Under the pieces are notes generated by a model. The model was not told where the DNA came from, ran no database searches, and saw nothing but the letters and a program-made list of their open reading frames with translations. A DNA stretch of 64,000 nt, from assembly GCA_002343185.1 (NCBI GenBank), contig DDRT01000014.1, positions 1-64,000 of the forward strand, read 5' to 3'. Made by a program: the position numbers and the translations under genes. How positions within the stretch are numbered: position 1 is the stretch's first letter; every line of letters begins with the position of its first letter. Below are positions 44,862 to 52,971 of this stretch, piece by piece. The stretch comes from Deltaproteobacteria bacterium UBA2409. Its GTDB lineage: Bacteria > Bdellovibrionota_C > UBA2361 > DDRT01.

Positions 44862-46019
44862 TTAGCTATCTAAGCTTACTTGTATTATTCCTTCGTCTTG
44901 TTCTACAGCAGCCAATCTTAATTTATTGTAGAAATTTTTTTCAGCTATATTTTCAGACTTTAGACCTTCGTTTACATGATCTGTAATATCTCTACATAAA
45001 ATTGATTGAACAGGCACATTTAGCTCTAAAGGTTTAGGTTCAAAGCTGTAATATGTGTAAAGTGAATAATCAAGGCACTGAGTGCCTGCACCATTAGTGA
45101 ATATTATTGGATAGCTAGCATTTTCAGGTATTGGATCTGCTACGGGAGAGAACTCAACTCGGTCAATTATATAAAATCTAGCTCCAACGCCTCTAATATT
45201 CCTAAAGTAGCATAGTGGGTTGGAGGGGAAACAATTATCAAGAAAGTACCTATCTGAATCTAAATTAATCTTAGTACTAGAGTCGCCTAAAACATGATCT
45301 TGAAGTTCCATTGCGACCAACGTATCATCGCTATCTTCGGGTCTATTATTATCAAGGTATTCTAGTAGTCTATAAAGTGATCTCGGGAACTGACTCACCT
45401 CTGTCTTAGCTAGAGCAAATTCAAGAGCGTATCGATTTTGTCTTTTAAAAAGATCATCAATTTCATTTGGAAGGTGTTTGCGTGCAGCCTCATGCTTTTG
45501 CCTGTCATCGCCTATTCTATTTCCAAGCACTTCAATCATGTCTGATTTAAGTTGTGAATCTTTCACTGAAGCTGTTATCTCAGCTAACTTTTCGATCCCT
45601 TCTGGGCTAATATCAACATGGCTAGTAAGCTTTGTAACTATTAATGGGGTATATGAATTATTTAAGCTTAAGCACTCATTACATTCAGCAAGAATTCTGA
45701 AGAGTTCTATCACTCCATCCTCAGATAGTCTTTGTCCTCGAATAGATAAAATCGGAGATGCTAAAGCCTCGATAGCAAGTTTTTTTGACTCGGCATCGAA
45801 TTTTGACCCTAGTATTAGCTCAAAACCATCCTTGATTGGCTTAAGGGCAGCCTCGCCCCCTGCCTCCTCCTTTGCAGTATGATATCTTTTAAAGCTGTCC
45901 CCTAGATTGCCTGCAGCCTTTATTAGCTGATCCCCGGAAAGTGCATATTCTAAAGAGGAGAGGTCCTCGCTTATCCTATTTAAATGAGCTGTATTAATCT
46001 CCTTTTCTAGCACAACCAA
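44862..46019 (-). CDS. Unknown protein, 385 residues
   Basis: The protein has no signal peptide or membrane segment. Residues 1-200 are helical (LNRISEDLSSLEYALSGDQL, LKPIKDGFELILGSKFDAES) and resemble a HEAT-like scaffold; the last 150 residues are mixed, with several Cys and aromatic residues (DNCFPSNPLCYFRNIRGVGA, QCLDYSLYTYYSFEPKPLEL). No family was recognised. The first codon is TTG 46019 with TAGG 7 bases upstream; a GTG two codons later is an alternative. It diverges from the outer-membrane protein gene. Confidence 0.6.
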   Translation of the reverse strand: MVVLEKEINTAHLNRISEDLSSLEYALSGDQLIKAAGNLGDSFKRYHTAKEEAGGEAALKPIKDGFELILGSKFDAESKKLAIEALASPILSIRGQRLSEDGVIELFRILAECNECLSLNNSYTPLIVTKLTSHVDISPEGIEKLAEITASVKDSQLKSDMIEVLGNRIGDDRQKHEAARKHLPNEIDDLFKRQNRYALEFALAKTEVSQFPRSLYRLLEYLDNNRPEDSDDTLVAMELQDHVLGDSSTKINLDSDRYFLDNCFPSNPLCYFRNIRGVGARFYIIDRVEFSPVADPIPENASYPIIFTNGAGTQCLDYSLYTYYSFEPKPLELNVPVQSILCRDITDHVNEGLKSENIAEKNFYNKLRLAAVEQDEGIIQVSLDS

Positions 46020-46066
46020 GGATATGCCTACTTTTCAGCTATTTAGCGCATAAAATCTTTTATTAC

Positions 46067-46095
46067 TTGGATGATAGCTAAAAATAGGGTAGATT
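46067..46095 (+). promoter_or_regulatory. Probable sigma-70 promoter of the outer-membrane protein gene
   Basis: TTGGAT at 46067-46072, 17 bases, TAGATT at 46090-46095, then 33 bases to ATG with AAGGAG at a normal distance. Each box matches consensus at four positions, so support is moderate. Confidence 0.5.
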
Positions 46096-46128
46096 AACCG
46101 TTCTAATATTGATTCTAAGGAGATTAAA

Positions 46129-46791
46129 ATGAACTTTAAATTTAGTTTAATTGGAGCGCTTCTTATCGCTTCAGTAGCTTTTGCTGATGGAATCTGGGAT
46201 CAGCCAGTTAAAAAATCAGCACCAAAACCAGCAGCACCAGTTGCTGCTGCACCAGCAGCTGCTGAGCCAGAAGCTAAGCCCATTGTAATGGATGATTCTG
46301 AAGATTGTGAATGGAAAACCAGATTCTCACCAGGGGTTACAGTTTGGTTTTTTGACGAAGAGGATACTTCTGTTGGTCCAAATTTAAGCTTTGAAGCATG
46401 GAGAACTGATATTCCATTAACTTACAGAGTTGGATTTGAGATCAGACATTTAGACCTCGATCAGGATGCTGCACTTGGTTCAGCTGAATGGCCAGGAAAA
46501 CAAACAAAGATCACCTATGTAAGAGTTCCATTCTCTCTCGAGTACAGACACGAGATGGGAGATACAACTCTTTTCGCAGGTGGTGGACCTGATATTGTTA
46601 ATGCAGCTAACGATGTGTCTGACACAGCAGTTGGTGCTCACTTAGGTCTAAGACTTCACCATGCGATCGACAAAAACTGGGGACTCTCAGTTGAAGGTGG
46701 ATACATGTGGGGAGAGCTTGAAGGTCGTGATGGACAAGACATAGTACTAGATGGTGCTTATGTTAATCCGTCATTAGCTTATACATTTTAG
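46129..46791 (+). CDS. Outer-membrane beta-barrel protein
   Basis: The 220-residue product has a signal peptide (NFKFSLIGALLIASVAFA), a Pro/Ala linker (residues about 25-50), then alternating hydrophobic strands typical of a small beta-barrel (SPGVTVWFF, VGFEIRHLDLD, TYVRVPFSLEYRHEM, GAHLGLRLHHAI, LSVEGGYMWGEL), ending LAYTF with the terminal Phe signal for BAM insertion. It has a strong ribosome site and its own terminator, which fits an abundant envelope protein. Confidence 0.85.
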   Translation: MNFKFSLIGALLIASVAFADGIWDQPVKKSAPKPAAPVAAAPAAAEPEAKPIVMDDSEDCEWKTRFSPGVTVWFFDEEDTSVGPNLSFEAWRTDIPLTYRVGFEIRHLDLDQDAALGSAEWPGKQTKITYVRVPFSLEYRHEMGDTTLFAGGGPDIVNAANDVSDTAVGAHLGLRLHHAIDKNWGLSVEGGYMWGELEGRDGQDIVLDGAYVNPSLAYTF

Positions 46792-46814
46792 TGTATAATG
46801 GCGTGTGAATATTG

Positions 46815-46845
46815 GGGGGGCCATAAATGCGCCCCCCTTTTTTTT
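46815..46845 (+). terminator. Rho-independent terminator
   Basis: GGGGGGC (46815-46821) pairs with GCCCCCC (46831-46837), with a 9-base loop and eight T residues at 46838-46845. It lies 23 bases after the outer-membrane protein gene. Confidence 0.95.
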
Positions 46846-46864
46846 GACCTCTCCCCAACCTTAA

Positions 46865-48565
46865 TCATATCTTGAATTGGCTTAGCTCCTTAGCCCAGAT
46901 GTTATATCTGTGGTATTTTCCAAGAAATTTTAATTTCAAAAACTTTCCAGTCTTAATGAATCCACTTGAGGCATAAACATTTTCGGCTTCAATTCCTTCT
47001 CTAGCTATCAGGGTAAGAACAACTTGCGATCCTGGCTCGTATGAATCTAGGGCTAAGTTTTCCCCAGTGTTTGATACAAATGACCATGCCCCTTTAGTCC
47101 AAGGCTTAAGTTTGTATCTAGCCGTAATGTCACTCGCCACAAGTTCTATGAATGCGAATGATTTATTTTCATACTTCTTTAACTTCTTAAGCTCATTTAT
47201 TGCAGCTTCACCGCTTTCAGTTAGATTTGATTGATCAGTTGATATCGCAAAGAAAGCTAAAAGATGATCAGAAAGACTTATAGTGATAAATGAGAGCTTT
47301 CCTTGCTCGATATAACCCTTGAATTCCTTTTCAGTTTGAATTGTAAGTAAGGCATCAGGACTTAATCTCATATTTTGAATCACCTGAGCCTCGCGCAGAT
47401 ACTCTCTTGGGGGAGGAAAGTCCTTTGAAAAGATTTTGATTCGAACAAACTGTACTGGGTCAATAATTAGTCCATTTCTAGCCGCTAAAATTGCAGATGC
47501 CTCTCTTAGCTCTTCTATGGTTGGTGGCATTATAGGAATTGCCCCAGGATCGGTCGAAGGAATCAGATAGGAGTGTAATTTGAGCAGCGCATCTTTTAAT
47601 TTATTTTTTGCAAGTTCAGAATAATCGTTTGCTAGCTTATGAATGTTTTCGGATACAGGCATTCTGTTTTCAAAGACATTCCAGGTTCCATGGTGTCTCC
47701 AGCTTGTGTAGTCTAGCTCGGCTCTGAGTAATTTTACAGCTTCGGATACAATATAGAAGCAATTAGCGAATTTATCGCTATTTCCACTCATTTCTTCAAC
47801 AGCGAGTCGTAATATTCCTCTACTTAGAGTAATTATCTCTAAGTGGTTAGGATGTGTCGGGATTGCGCAATCAAGTAGCCTTGAGCATTCGCCAACAAAT
47901 AGAGCTTTACCATATTCTGATAGATTGTAGGGTGAGCTTTTGCATAGGTGCTCCACAGAGTGAAGTGCTGCAGCTAGTGTATATAGCGATAGTACCTCTG
48001 CACGTATGGTTCTTTGAAGAATTTGTGGATGAGAGAGGGCTCTATGATAGATTGAGTCCTCATTTAGTGCCTCCTCATCAGAAAGTCCCAATCGGCCTAT
48101 TTGAGAGGAAATAAAGAGTGTTACCTCAGAAATAAACGCACCAAGGTTGTAGGCTATCTGATCGATCCCCCAATTTGATAAGGACTTTTGAAAATCATTT
48201 GTTTTACTCACCAGCGGATTTAGACCAGCAAGAGCTTCGGTTTGATCAATAATCTCTCTAAGTTCTTCGCAGAAGTTTGATAAGTATAGGTTTACTGCAT
48301 CTCTCCATTTCTCCAATGGTAAAAAGACTTGGTTTAATTTATGAAACTCAAGATGAGATCCTGTTAGCCAGTTAGCCTCTGCCTCAAGCTTGCCAAGTGT
48401 TTTGATAAGTCTAGCTACGCCAGGGACTGTTTCAATTACATTAATCAGATTGATTGGATCCAGGTACGCAAACTCAGCAAGCTCAAAGGGCTCGATAATT
48501 GGATTAAGCTTAGGGTGATAGACTTCTTTAAAACGCATAAATATATGCGACTCAGAGAATAACAT
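46865..48565 (-). CDS. Unknown protein with possible GNAT-like C-terminal domain
   Basis: The 566-residue protein has no signal peptide. Residues 1-340 are helical with many His/Leu/Glu (RTIRAEVLSLYTLAAALHSV, LNEDSIYHRALSHPQILQRT). The last 150 residues resemble a GNAT acyltransferase end (SFAFIELVASDITARYKLKP, then EAENVYASSGFIKTGKFLKL and a Tyr-containing YHRYNIWAKEL), but the acetyl-CoA loop is not clear. It diverges from the 48723 gene across 157 bases holding a large dyad, and ends shortly after the outer-membrane protein terminator. Function is unknown. Confidence 0.6.
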   Translation of the reverse strand: MLFSESHIFMRFKEVYHPKLNPIIEPFELAEFAYLDPINLINVIETVPGVARLIKTLGKLEAEANWLTGSHLEFHKLNQVFLPLEKWRDAVNLYLSNFCEELREIIDQTEALAGLNPLVSKTNDFQKSLSNWGIDQIAYNLGAFISEVTLFISSQIGRLGLSDEEALNEDSIYHRALSHPQILQRTIRAEVLSLYTLAAALHSVEHLCKSSPYNLSEYGKALFVGECSRLLDCAIPTHPNHLEIITLSRGILRLAVEEMSGNSDKFANCFYIVSEAVKLLRAELDYTSWRHHGTWNVFENRMPVSENIHKLANDYSELAKNKLKDALLKLHSYLIPSTDPGAIPIMPPTIEELREASAILAARNGLIIDPVQFVRIKIFSKDFPPPREYLREAQVIQNMRLSPDALLTIQTEKEFKGYIEQGKLSFITISLSDHLLAFFAISTDQSNLTESGEAAINELKKLKKYENKSFAFIELVASDITARYKLKPWTKGAWSFVSNTGENLALDSYEPGSQVVLTLIAREGIEAENVYASSGFIKTGKFLKLKFLGKYHRYNIWAKELSQFKI

Positions 48566-48660
48566 TTGTAGGATTCTTACTCGCTTAAATATATTTCAAT
48601 AGTTTTAGGTAGTTAGATGTCGCGATATTGGTGTCAGGGGCTGAGCTTAACAAGGAAAAA

Positions 48661-48709
48661 TAGTTGCAATACCGAAATATATATTATATATATTACAGTA
48701 TTCCAACTA
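48661..48709. promoter_or_regulatory. 49-base dyad overlapping a sigma-70 promoter (putative operator)
   Basis: Outer arms TAGTTGCAATAC (48661-48672) and GTATTCCAACTA (48698-48709) match in 11 of 12 pairs. The centre AATATATATTATATATATT (48676-48694) is itself nearly symmetric. A promoter reading right lies inside: TTGCAA (48664-48669), 17 bases, TATATA (48687-48692). A protein bound to the dyad would block RNA polymerase. The tandem-MarR protein encoded at 49156 is the obvious candidate. Confidence 0.65.
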
Positions 48710-48722
48710 ACTAGGAGGATTC

Positions 48723-49199
48723 ATGCTGCTCTTTTGTCCAAGCTCAGATTTTATTGATTTAAATATTCAACTCGAAAAAATTAAAAATCTCCCTCCTTAT
48801 AAGATCAGGCGTTGGCAGGACGACCAAGGTTCGGCTCGAGGGGTTTTGGTAATCAATTCATTTTACAGAGGCTATGCCAGAGGTTTCATGAAAGTATGTG
48901 AGTCACGCTCCCTTAGTCGAGCGACAGAGGAGGCCAGGTTAGCTTCAAAAATGATAGAATCAAGTAGGTATGGTGGAGCATGTGCATGTCTAGTCGGTAA
49001 CATTCAAGAGAGTAACATTGAAGAAACTAAGGAGAGGTTCATTAAAGCTGTATCAAATGAGTTCAATCTAAAATTGAAATCGAATGGTGAATTTCTTATT
49101 TCAAACTCAGACGCCAGCACAATATCTTCAGGGATATATGGGGTTGTATCAAAGTTCATGCATGGCTTGACTTGGTCGCCTTATGTTTGGAGATATTAG
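48723..49199 (+). CDS. Unknown small protein beside the tandem-MarR gene
   Basis: The 158-residue protein has a strong ribosome site (AGGAGG before ATG 48723), no signal peptide and no known domain. It is mixed alpha/beta (GVLVINSFYRGYARGFMKV, ATEEARLASKMIESSRYGGA, IKAVSNEFNLKLKSNGEFLI). It overlaps the tandem-MarR gene tail-to-tail by 44 bases, which implies coordinated or mutually interfering transcription. The upstream dyad covers its promoter. Confidence 0.65.
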   Translation: MLLFCPSSDFIDLNIQLEKIKNLPPYKIRRWQDDQGSARGVLVINSFYRGYARGFMKVCESRSLSRATEEARLASKMIESSRYGGACACLVGNIQESNIEETKERFIKAVSNEFNLKLKSNGEFLISNSDASTISSGIYGVVSKFMHGLTWSPYVWRY

Positions 49200-50319
49200 C
49201 GAAGCTTTGTATCAAGTCTCTATTTATCTTAGGATTAAAAGCGTAATGTAGTGTCTTAAGATTCTCAGGGTCTAGCTCGATTACACCATTAATCTTATTT
49301 CGAATCATAAGTATGAACGATTGATTTTTGGATCCTAATACAGTTTCCTCAATCATTTTTGCTCTACCTTCCTTCACATATCGGGAAATAAGAAAGCCTC
49401 TGGCATCCTGAAGCATATTAGAGCTATTAATGGCTAGAACGACAGTGTTGTTGTCTATCCAGACCTCGCCGGGTTCGCTCTCATTAATGTACTTTCTCAG
49501 CAGTGAGGCAAAACAATAAAGATCCTTTGTTGAAAGTTTAGCTAGAGCTCTAGTGAATAAGGAATTAGTGTCGTTCTCAACTTTATTGAACAGCTCAGAT
49601 CCTTTTTTAGTTAAAGTTAATAGTACTTCTTTGTTGCTTGCTGGAGATCTACTTTTAGTTATAAGAGTTTTCTTCTCTAAGACACTTAGAATGTGATTCA
49701 GGGAAGAAGGACTCAATCTGAGTCTATCAGTTATACTTGAGGCAGTTGTTTGGTTAGCCCAATAGATCTCCTCAAGGGCGAACCACTGAGACGGTGTAAG
49801 TTTACTAGTCAGATAAGAAGATTTTATAAGACCTGCCCCGATAGTATATCTACGAATAGCTACTCTTAGCTCTGAATCATTCTTTCTTAGTTTCGAAGGT
49901 TCAAAATTGAGAGCATCGCAAAATTTTATAAAGTAACGAGTAAATGACTCTGCTTCTTGTTTTGTGAATCTACAGAGTTGATTCTTTACGAATTTATTAG
50001 ACTCAGTATCATTTAGCCCGAGTACCTTATGTCCTGCCTCGGTAATTTTAAATGAAATCCTTCTTGCATCTTTCGAGAGATGAATTCGTTTGATCAATTG
50101 ATTCTTTTCAAGTGAGCTTAGTGCCCTTGAAACTATGCTTTTCTCTAAACTGAAAATTTGACAGAGATTTAATGACGAAACTTGAGGATCAGAGTCAATT
50201 TGAATTAAAATTAAAGATTGAAGAGCAGGCAATCCTGTATAGAAATCTTCCTCAAAGAACCGATTTTTGATCTGCATTCTCCGCAGAAGCCGTTGAATCG
50301 AGAGTAATGGATTACCCAT
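49156..50319 (-). CDS. Tandem MarR-like winged-helix protein with extra C-terminal domain
   Basis: The 387-residue product contains two MarR-like units. The first (about 25-135) has LEKSIVSRALSSLEKNQLIK then DARRISFKITEAGHKVL. The second (about 150-275) has LTPSQWFALEEIYWANQTTA, LSPSSLNHILSVLEKKTLIT and NKEVLLTLTKKGSELFNKVE. MarR proteins normally dimerise with one such unit each; here one chain could form a pseudo-dimer. The last 100 residues are a separate mixed domain I cannot name. A dyad lies just upstream (50330-50361), suggesting autoregulation. Convergent overlap with 48723-49199 is 44 bases. Confidence 0.78.
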   Translation of the reverse strand: MGNPLLSIQRLLRRMQIKNRFFEEDFYTGLPALQSLILIQIDSDPQVSSLNLCQIFSLEKSIVSRALSSLEKNQLIKRIHLSKDARRISFKITEAGHKVLGLNDTESNKFVKNQLCRFTKQEAESFTRYFIKFCDALNFEPSKLRKNDSELRVAIRRYTIGAGLIKSSYLTSKLTPSQWFALEEIYWANQTTASSITDRLRLSPSSLNHILSVLEKKTLITKSRSPASNKEVLLTLTKKGSELFNKVENDTNSLFTRALAKLSTKDLYCFASLLRKYINESEPGEVWIDNNTVVLAINSSNMLQDARGFLISRYVKEGRAKMIEETVLGSKNQSFILMIRNKINGVIELDPENLKTLHYAFNPKINRDLIQSFANISKHKATKSSHA

Positions 50320-50329
50320 GCAATAATTA

Positions 50330-50361
50330 CTATACCAAAAGCAGTTGACTTTTGAGTATAG
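50330..50361. promoter_or_regulatory. Dyad upstream of the tandem-MarR gene
   Basis: CTATACCAAAAG (50330-50341) and CTTTTGAGTATAG (50349-50361) are inverse copies with one extra base, spaced by CAGTTGA. It begins 11 bases before the start codon on the minus strand, a usual place for autorepression by MarR-type proteins. Confidence 0.5.
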
Positions 50362-50414
50362 AAGGATTTAGTACGATCGAATTAATAATCAACATCCCTT
50401 AAGAGCTTATTGAT

Positions 50415-50891
50415 CTACCTAGCAAAATGAAAATCGTTATCTCCCCAAATTGTTTGGAGATAATCGATCTGGCCGCCGTGAACGTCTAAATGTCTCCAAA
50501 AAAGATTCATCCAGAATGATATCGGCGCATTTATAAAAGGATGATTTACTACTTTATCTAGATCCTCAAGTTTCAGTGATCTCATAGCTGCTAAGCCTTT
50601 TGCTACACCATCTTTTAGAACGTTAATAGCCTGCTCCTTGTTAGTAAGCTCTGCTTCTGCAGAAGAGATCTGTTTAAGTATTTCCTCGATAGGAGTGTTG
50701 TTGCTTTGACCGGTTAAAGGTTCGACTAGCCCTTGAGCTGCAACAGCACAGTGAGCAAGTATCTGCATAGGAGTCTTTGCCGATGGAGAGGGGGACCAAT
50801 TAAGTTTATCATCAGGTATAAAGGTAAAATTATGAATAAACTGTTTTAGATTTTGCTCTGTAAATTGTATTGCTTGATCGATTGTGTTCAT
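50415..50891 (-). CDS. DinB/YfiT-like metalloenzyme-fold protein
   Basis: The 158-residue four-helix protein has the DinB_2 pattern: IQFTEQNLKQFIHNFTFIPD, LNWSPSPSAKTPMQILAHCA and the C-terminal RHLDVHGGQIDYLQTIWGD. The His in AHC and the HLDVHGGQ motif give the usual three-His metal site. Many family members are thiol-dependent transferases of unknown substrate. It is a single gene. Confidence 0.85.
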   Translation of the reverse strand: MNTIDQAIQFTEQNLKQFIHNFTFIPDDKLNWSPSPSAKTPMQILAHCAVAAQGLVEPLTGQSNNTPIEEILKQISSAEAELTNKEQAINVLKDGVAKGLAAMRSLKLEDLDKVVNHPFINAPISFWMNLFWRHLDVHGGQIDYLQTIWGDNDFHFAR

Positions 50892-50948
50892 AAATAGAGA
50901 GTCTGATATAAAAGATGGTTCTTAGCAAATTTAACAATGAATGTATTT

Positions 50949-50973
50949 GGGCCTGGTAAGCCTGACCCCCAAG
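50949..50973. repeat. GGGGTCAGGCC element, truncated copy d
   Basis: Only one end remains: GGGCCTGG, TAAG, then CCTGACCCCCAAGT, directly before the menG stop on the other strand. The opposite arm is missing. Confidence 0.7.
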
Positions 50974-50976
50974 TAT

Positions 50977-51639
50977 TTACGATGATCGAGCCCAGAGAAT
51001 ATTAATATTTCCAAATGCTAAGCTTTTAAGTTTTACCTCTTCAAATCCTAACTTAGTAAGTATTTCTTTAAGCTCTGAGCTTGAATAAAAGTTATCCGTA
51101 CTATCTAAGAGATAGTTATAGGCATTAGGATCCGAGGAAAACAACTTTGCTATAAGTGGGACCCAAAAACCCGCATGAATTTTTGCAATAACCTTGCCGA
51201 TAAAATTTTGAGCTGGACCTGATTCAAGGATCACTAGAGTTCCTTTAAGAACTCTTTTTATCTCAAGAAGACCCTTTTCTAAGTCTTGGAAGTTTCTGAC
51301 TCCGAAGCCAACAGTGACAAGCTCGAAGCTCTTATCAGAAAATGGCAAATTTAAAGCGTCACCCTCATAGAAAAGAACGCTTGGGAATCTTTCTTTTGCA
51401 ATATTTAACATCTCCTTAGAGAAATCTATCCCAGTTACCTCATTAGAGACCTTTTTTAGCTGTGGAATAAAAGCGCCTGTGCCAGTTGCAACATCTAGTG
51501 CTTTATTAATCTTAGGAAGACCCCAAAGAGCAAGTTTTCTCCAAAAATATACTCCTCCAAAGGTGATTAGTAGATTCACGAGGTCGTAGTTCTTAGCGAC
51601 CCTATTAAACATAGATGAGATTATGGCTTTATCTTTCAC
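50977..51639 (-). CDS. menG: Demethylmenaquinone methyltransferase MenG (UbiE family)
   Basis: The 220-residue SAM enzyme does the final C-methylation of demethylmenaquinone. It has the UbiE signature at the start (ISSMFNRVAKNYDLVN), SAM loop LDVATGTGAFIPQL, GIDFSKEMLNIA and the family-specific TVGFGVRNFQDLEKGLLEI and LESGPAQ. It diverges from the menI-menF operon by 40 bases, so the two units may share control. Confidence 0.93.
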   Translation of the reverse strand: MKDKAIISSMFNRVAKNYDLVNLLITFGGVYFWRKLALWGLPKINKALDVATGTGAFIPQLKKVSNEVTGIDFSKEMLNIAKERFPSVLFYEGDALNLPFSDKSFELVTVGFGVRNFQDLEKGLLEIKRVLKGTLVILESGPAQNFIGKVIAKIHAGFWVPLIAKLFSSDPNAYNYLLDSTDNFYSSSELKEILTKLGFEEVKLKSLAFGNINILWARSS

Positions 51640-51654
51640 GCACTCCCAAATCTC

Positions 51655-51666
51655 CCCTAATTAGGG
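51655..51666. promoter_or_regulatory. Palindrome in the menG-menI divergent space
   Basis: CCCTAATTAGGG is a perfect 12-base palindrome centred in the 40-base gap between divergent menG and the men operon. A dimeric regulator bound here could control both directions. No second copy was noticed in the window. Confidence 0.35.
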
Positions 51667-51679
51667 CACAATTGAAAGT

Positions 51680-52075
51680 GTGGAAGATAAAATCGAGATT
51701 TTAAACAGGCAAAGCCCAGGTACTTTAGGTGACCTAATAGGCTTAAAGTTCACTCTGCTAACAAAAGATGAGGTCAGAGGCGAGCTGGTTGTTGAGAAGA
51801 AGCATCAACAGCCTTTTGGGAGGGTCCATGGTGGATTGAATGTAACAATAGCTGAATCGTTGGCTTCAGTTGGTGGATGGCTAAATGTGAAAGAGAAAGA
51901 GGTAGTAGGAATAGAGATAAATGCAAATCATTTAAAAGGTGTTAGTTCCGGGAAGCTTTTTGGAAGTGCAAAGCCAATTCGAATAGGACAAAAGATTCAG
52001 GTTTGGAATGTTGAAATTAAAAATGATGAGGGTGAGCTTACTTGTGTTTCTCGGATCACCCTTGCAGTCATATGA
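51680..52075 (+). CDS. menI: DHNA-CoA thioesterase MenI (hotdog fold)
   Basis: The 131-residue hotdog protein resembles E. coli YdiI/MenI: GRVHGGLNVTIAESLASVGG with the catalytic Glu, NHLKGVSSGKLFGSAKPIRI, and GQKIQVWNVEIKNDEGELTC. It would release 1,4-dihydroxy-2-naphthoate from CoA before MenA acts. It starts at GTG 51680 and overlaps menF (ATGA). Being first in the men operon supports this role over a generic PaaI thioesterase. Confidence 0.88.
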   Translation: MEDKIEILNRQSPGTLGDLIGLKFTLLTKDEVRGELVVEKKHQQPFGRVHGGLNVTIAESLASVGGWLNVKEKEVVGIEINANHLKGVSSGKLFGSAKPIRIGQKIQVWNVEIKNDEGELTCVSRITLAVI

Positions 52076-52971
52076 ACGATTATTTTTTCTTCGAAGTTAA
52101 GGGTGATGGGATTTATTATGGCAAAGGGCCATTTAATTATCAGGCCGATCCAGCAGAATTTTCACTCTATGCACCTGATTTTTACCTAAATAATACTGCT
52201 CCATTTATTGTGCCCGATAGTTGGAACAAGGTTCCCCACTTTCCTAGTGCAGACCTTAAAATTAGTTGGGGTGAGATATTAAAAGATGATTATCAGGATA
52301 GGTTTAATCATTTTATTAAGTTGATCGACTCTGGAGCTATTGAAAAAGCCGTTCCAGTTGCTGAGCAGATTGGAGAAGTGATCTCTGGAGCCTTTCCTAA
52401 GCTTTCGGAATCAGGCAGTAGATTTTTTCTAAAAGAGGGTAAAAAAGTATTCTATGGTAGTTCACCAGAAGTATTTCTTTCAAAAAATGGAAATGAAGTT
52501 TATACAGAGGCTGTTGCAGGAACTGCTCTATCAAAGGATGCCTTCAATGAATCCCTTAAAAAAGAGCACGAGATTGTAATAAAAGATCTAAAAGAAAAAC
52601 TGAATGGCGAAGTAAACGAACCTTCTCTATTTGAGTATGATGGACTTTTCCATAGGAAAGTGACTATCTCTGCTCAATCTGAACTAGGGATTGGGGTACT
52701 AGTAAGATTATTGCATCCAAATGCAGCTATTGGCCTTATGCCAAGAGGGGGAAGCCTTGAGGGACTTTGCCCAAATAGGGGAAGATTTGGTGCACCGATC
52801 GGTCTTGTGAGAGGAGATGAGTGGGCTCATCTAGTACTTGGTATTAGAAGTGTAGAAATAGAGCACTCTACTGCTGTTTTAAGAGCCGGATCGGGGGTAA
52901 TTAAGGGCAGAAAGTTCGAGGAAGAGTACCAAGAGATAGAGCTAAAGATGAGGAGAATTAGAGGTGATTAG
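52072..52971 (+). CDS. menF: Isochorismate synthase MenF
   Basis: MenF converts chorismate to isochorismate, the entry to menaquinone. ATG 52072 (overlapping the menI stop) gives 299 residues, shorter than the usual 430; the N-terminal region is much reduced. The chorismate-binding core remains: SRFFLKEGKKVFYGSSPEVF, EAVAGTALS, LLHPNAAIGLMPRGGSLEGL, CPNRGRFGAPIGLV and VLRAGSGVIKGRKFEEEYQE with the Mg-binding Glu residues. Overlap with menD is 8 bases. Confidence 0.9.
   Translation: MNDYFFFEVKGDGIYYGKGPFNYQADPAEFSLYAPDFYLNNTAPFIVPDSWNKVPHFPSADLKISWGEILKDDYQDRFNHFIKLIDSGAIEKAVPVAEQIGEVISGAFPKLSESGSRFFLKEGKKVFYGSSPEVFLSKNGNEVYTEAVAGTALSKDAFNESLKKEHEIVIKDLKEKLNGEVNEPSLFEYDGLFHRKVTISAQSELGIGVLVRLLHPNAAIGLMPRGGSLEGLCPNRGRFGAPIGLVRGDEWAHLVLGIRSVEIEHSTAVLRAGSGVIKGRKFEEEYQEIELKMRRIRGD

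Noticed and set aside
49860..50319. MarR-GNAT fusion call for the tandem-MarR gene
   Set aside because: The C-terminal 100 residues lack a recognisable acetyl-CoA loop, so the domain is left unnamed.
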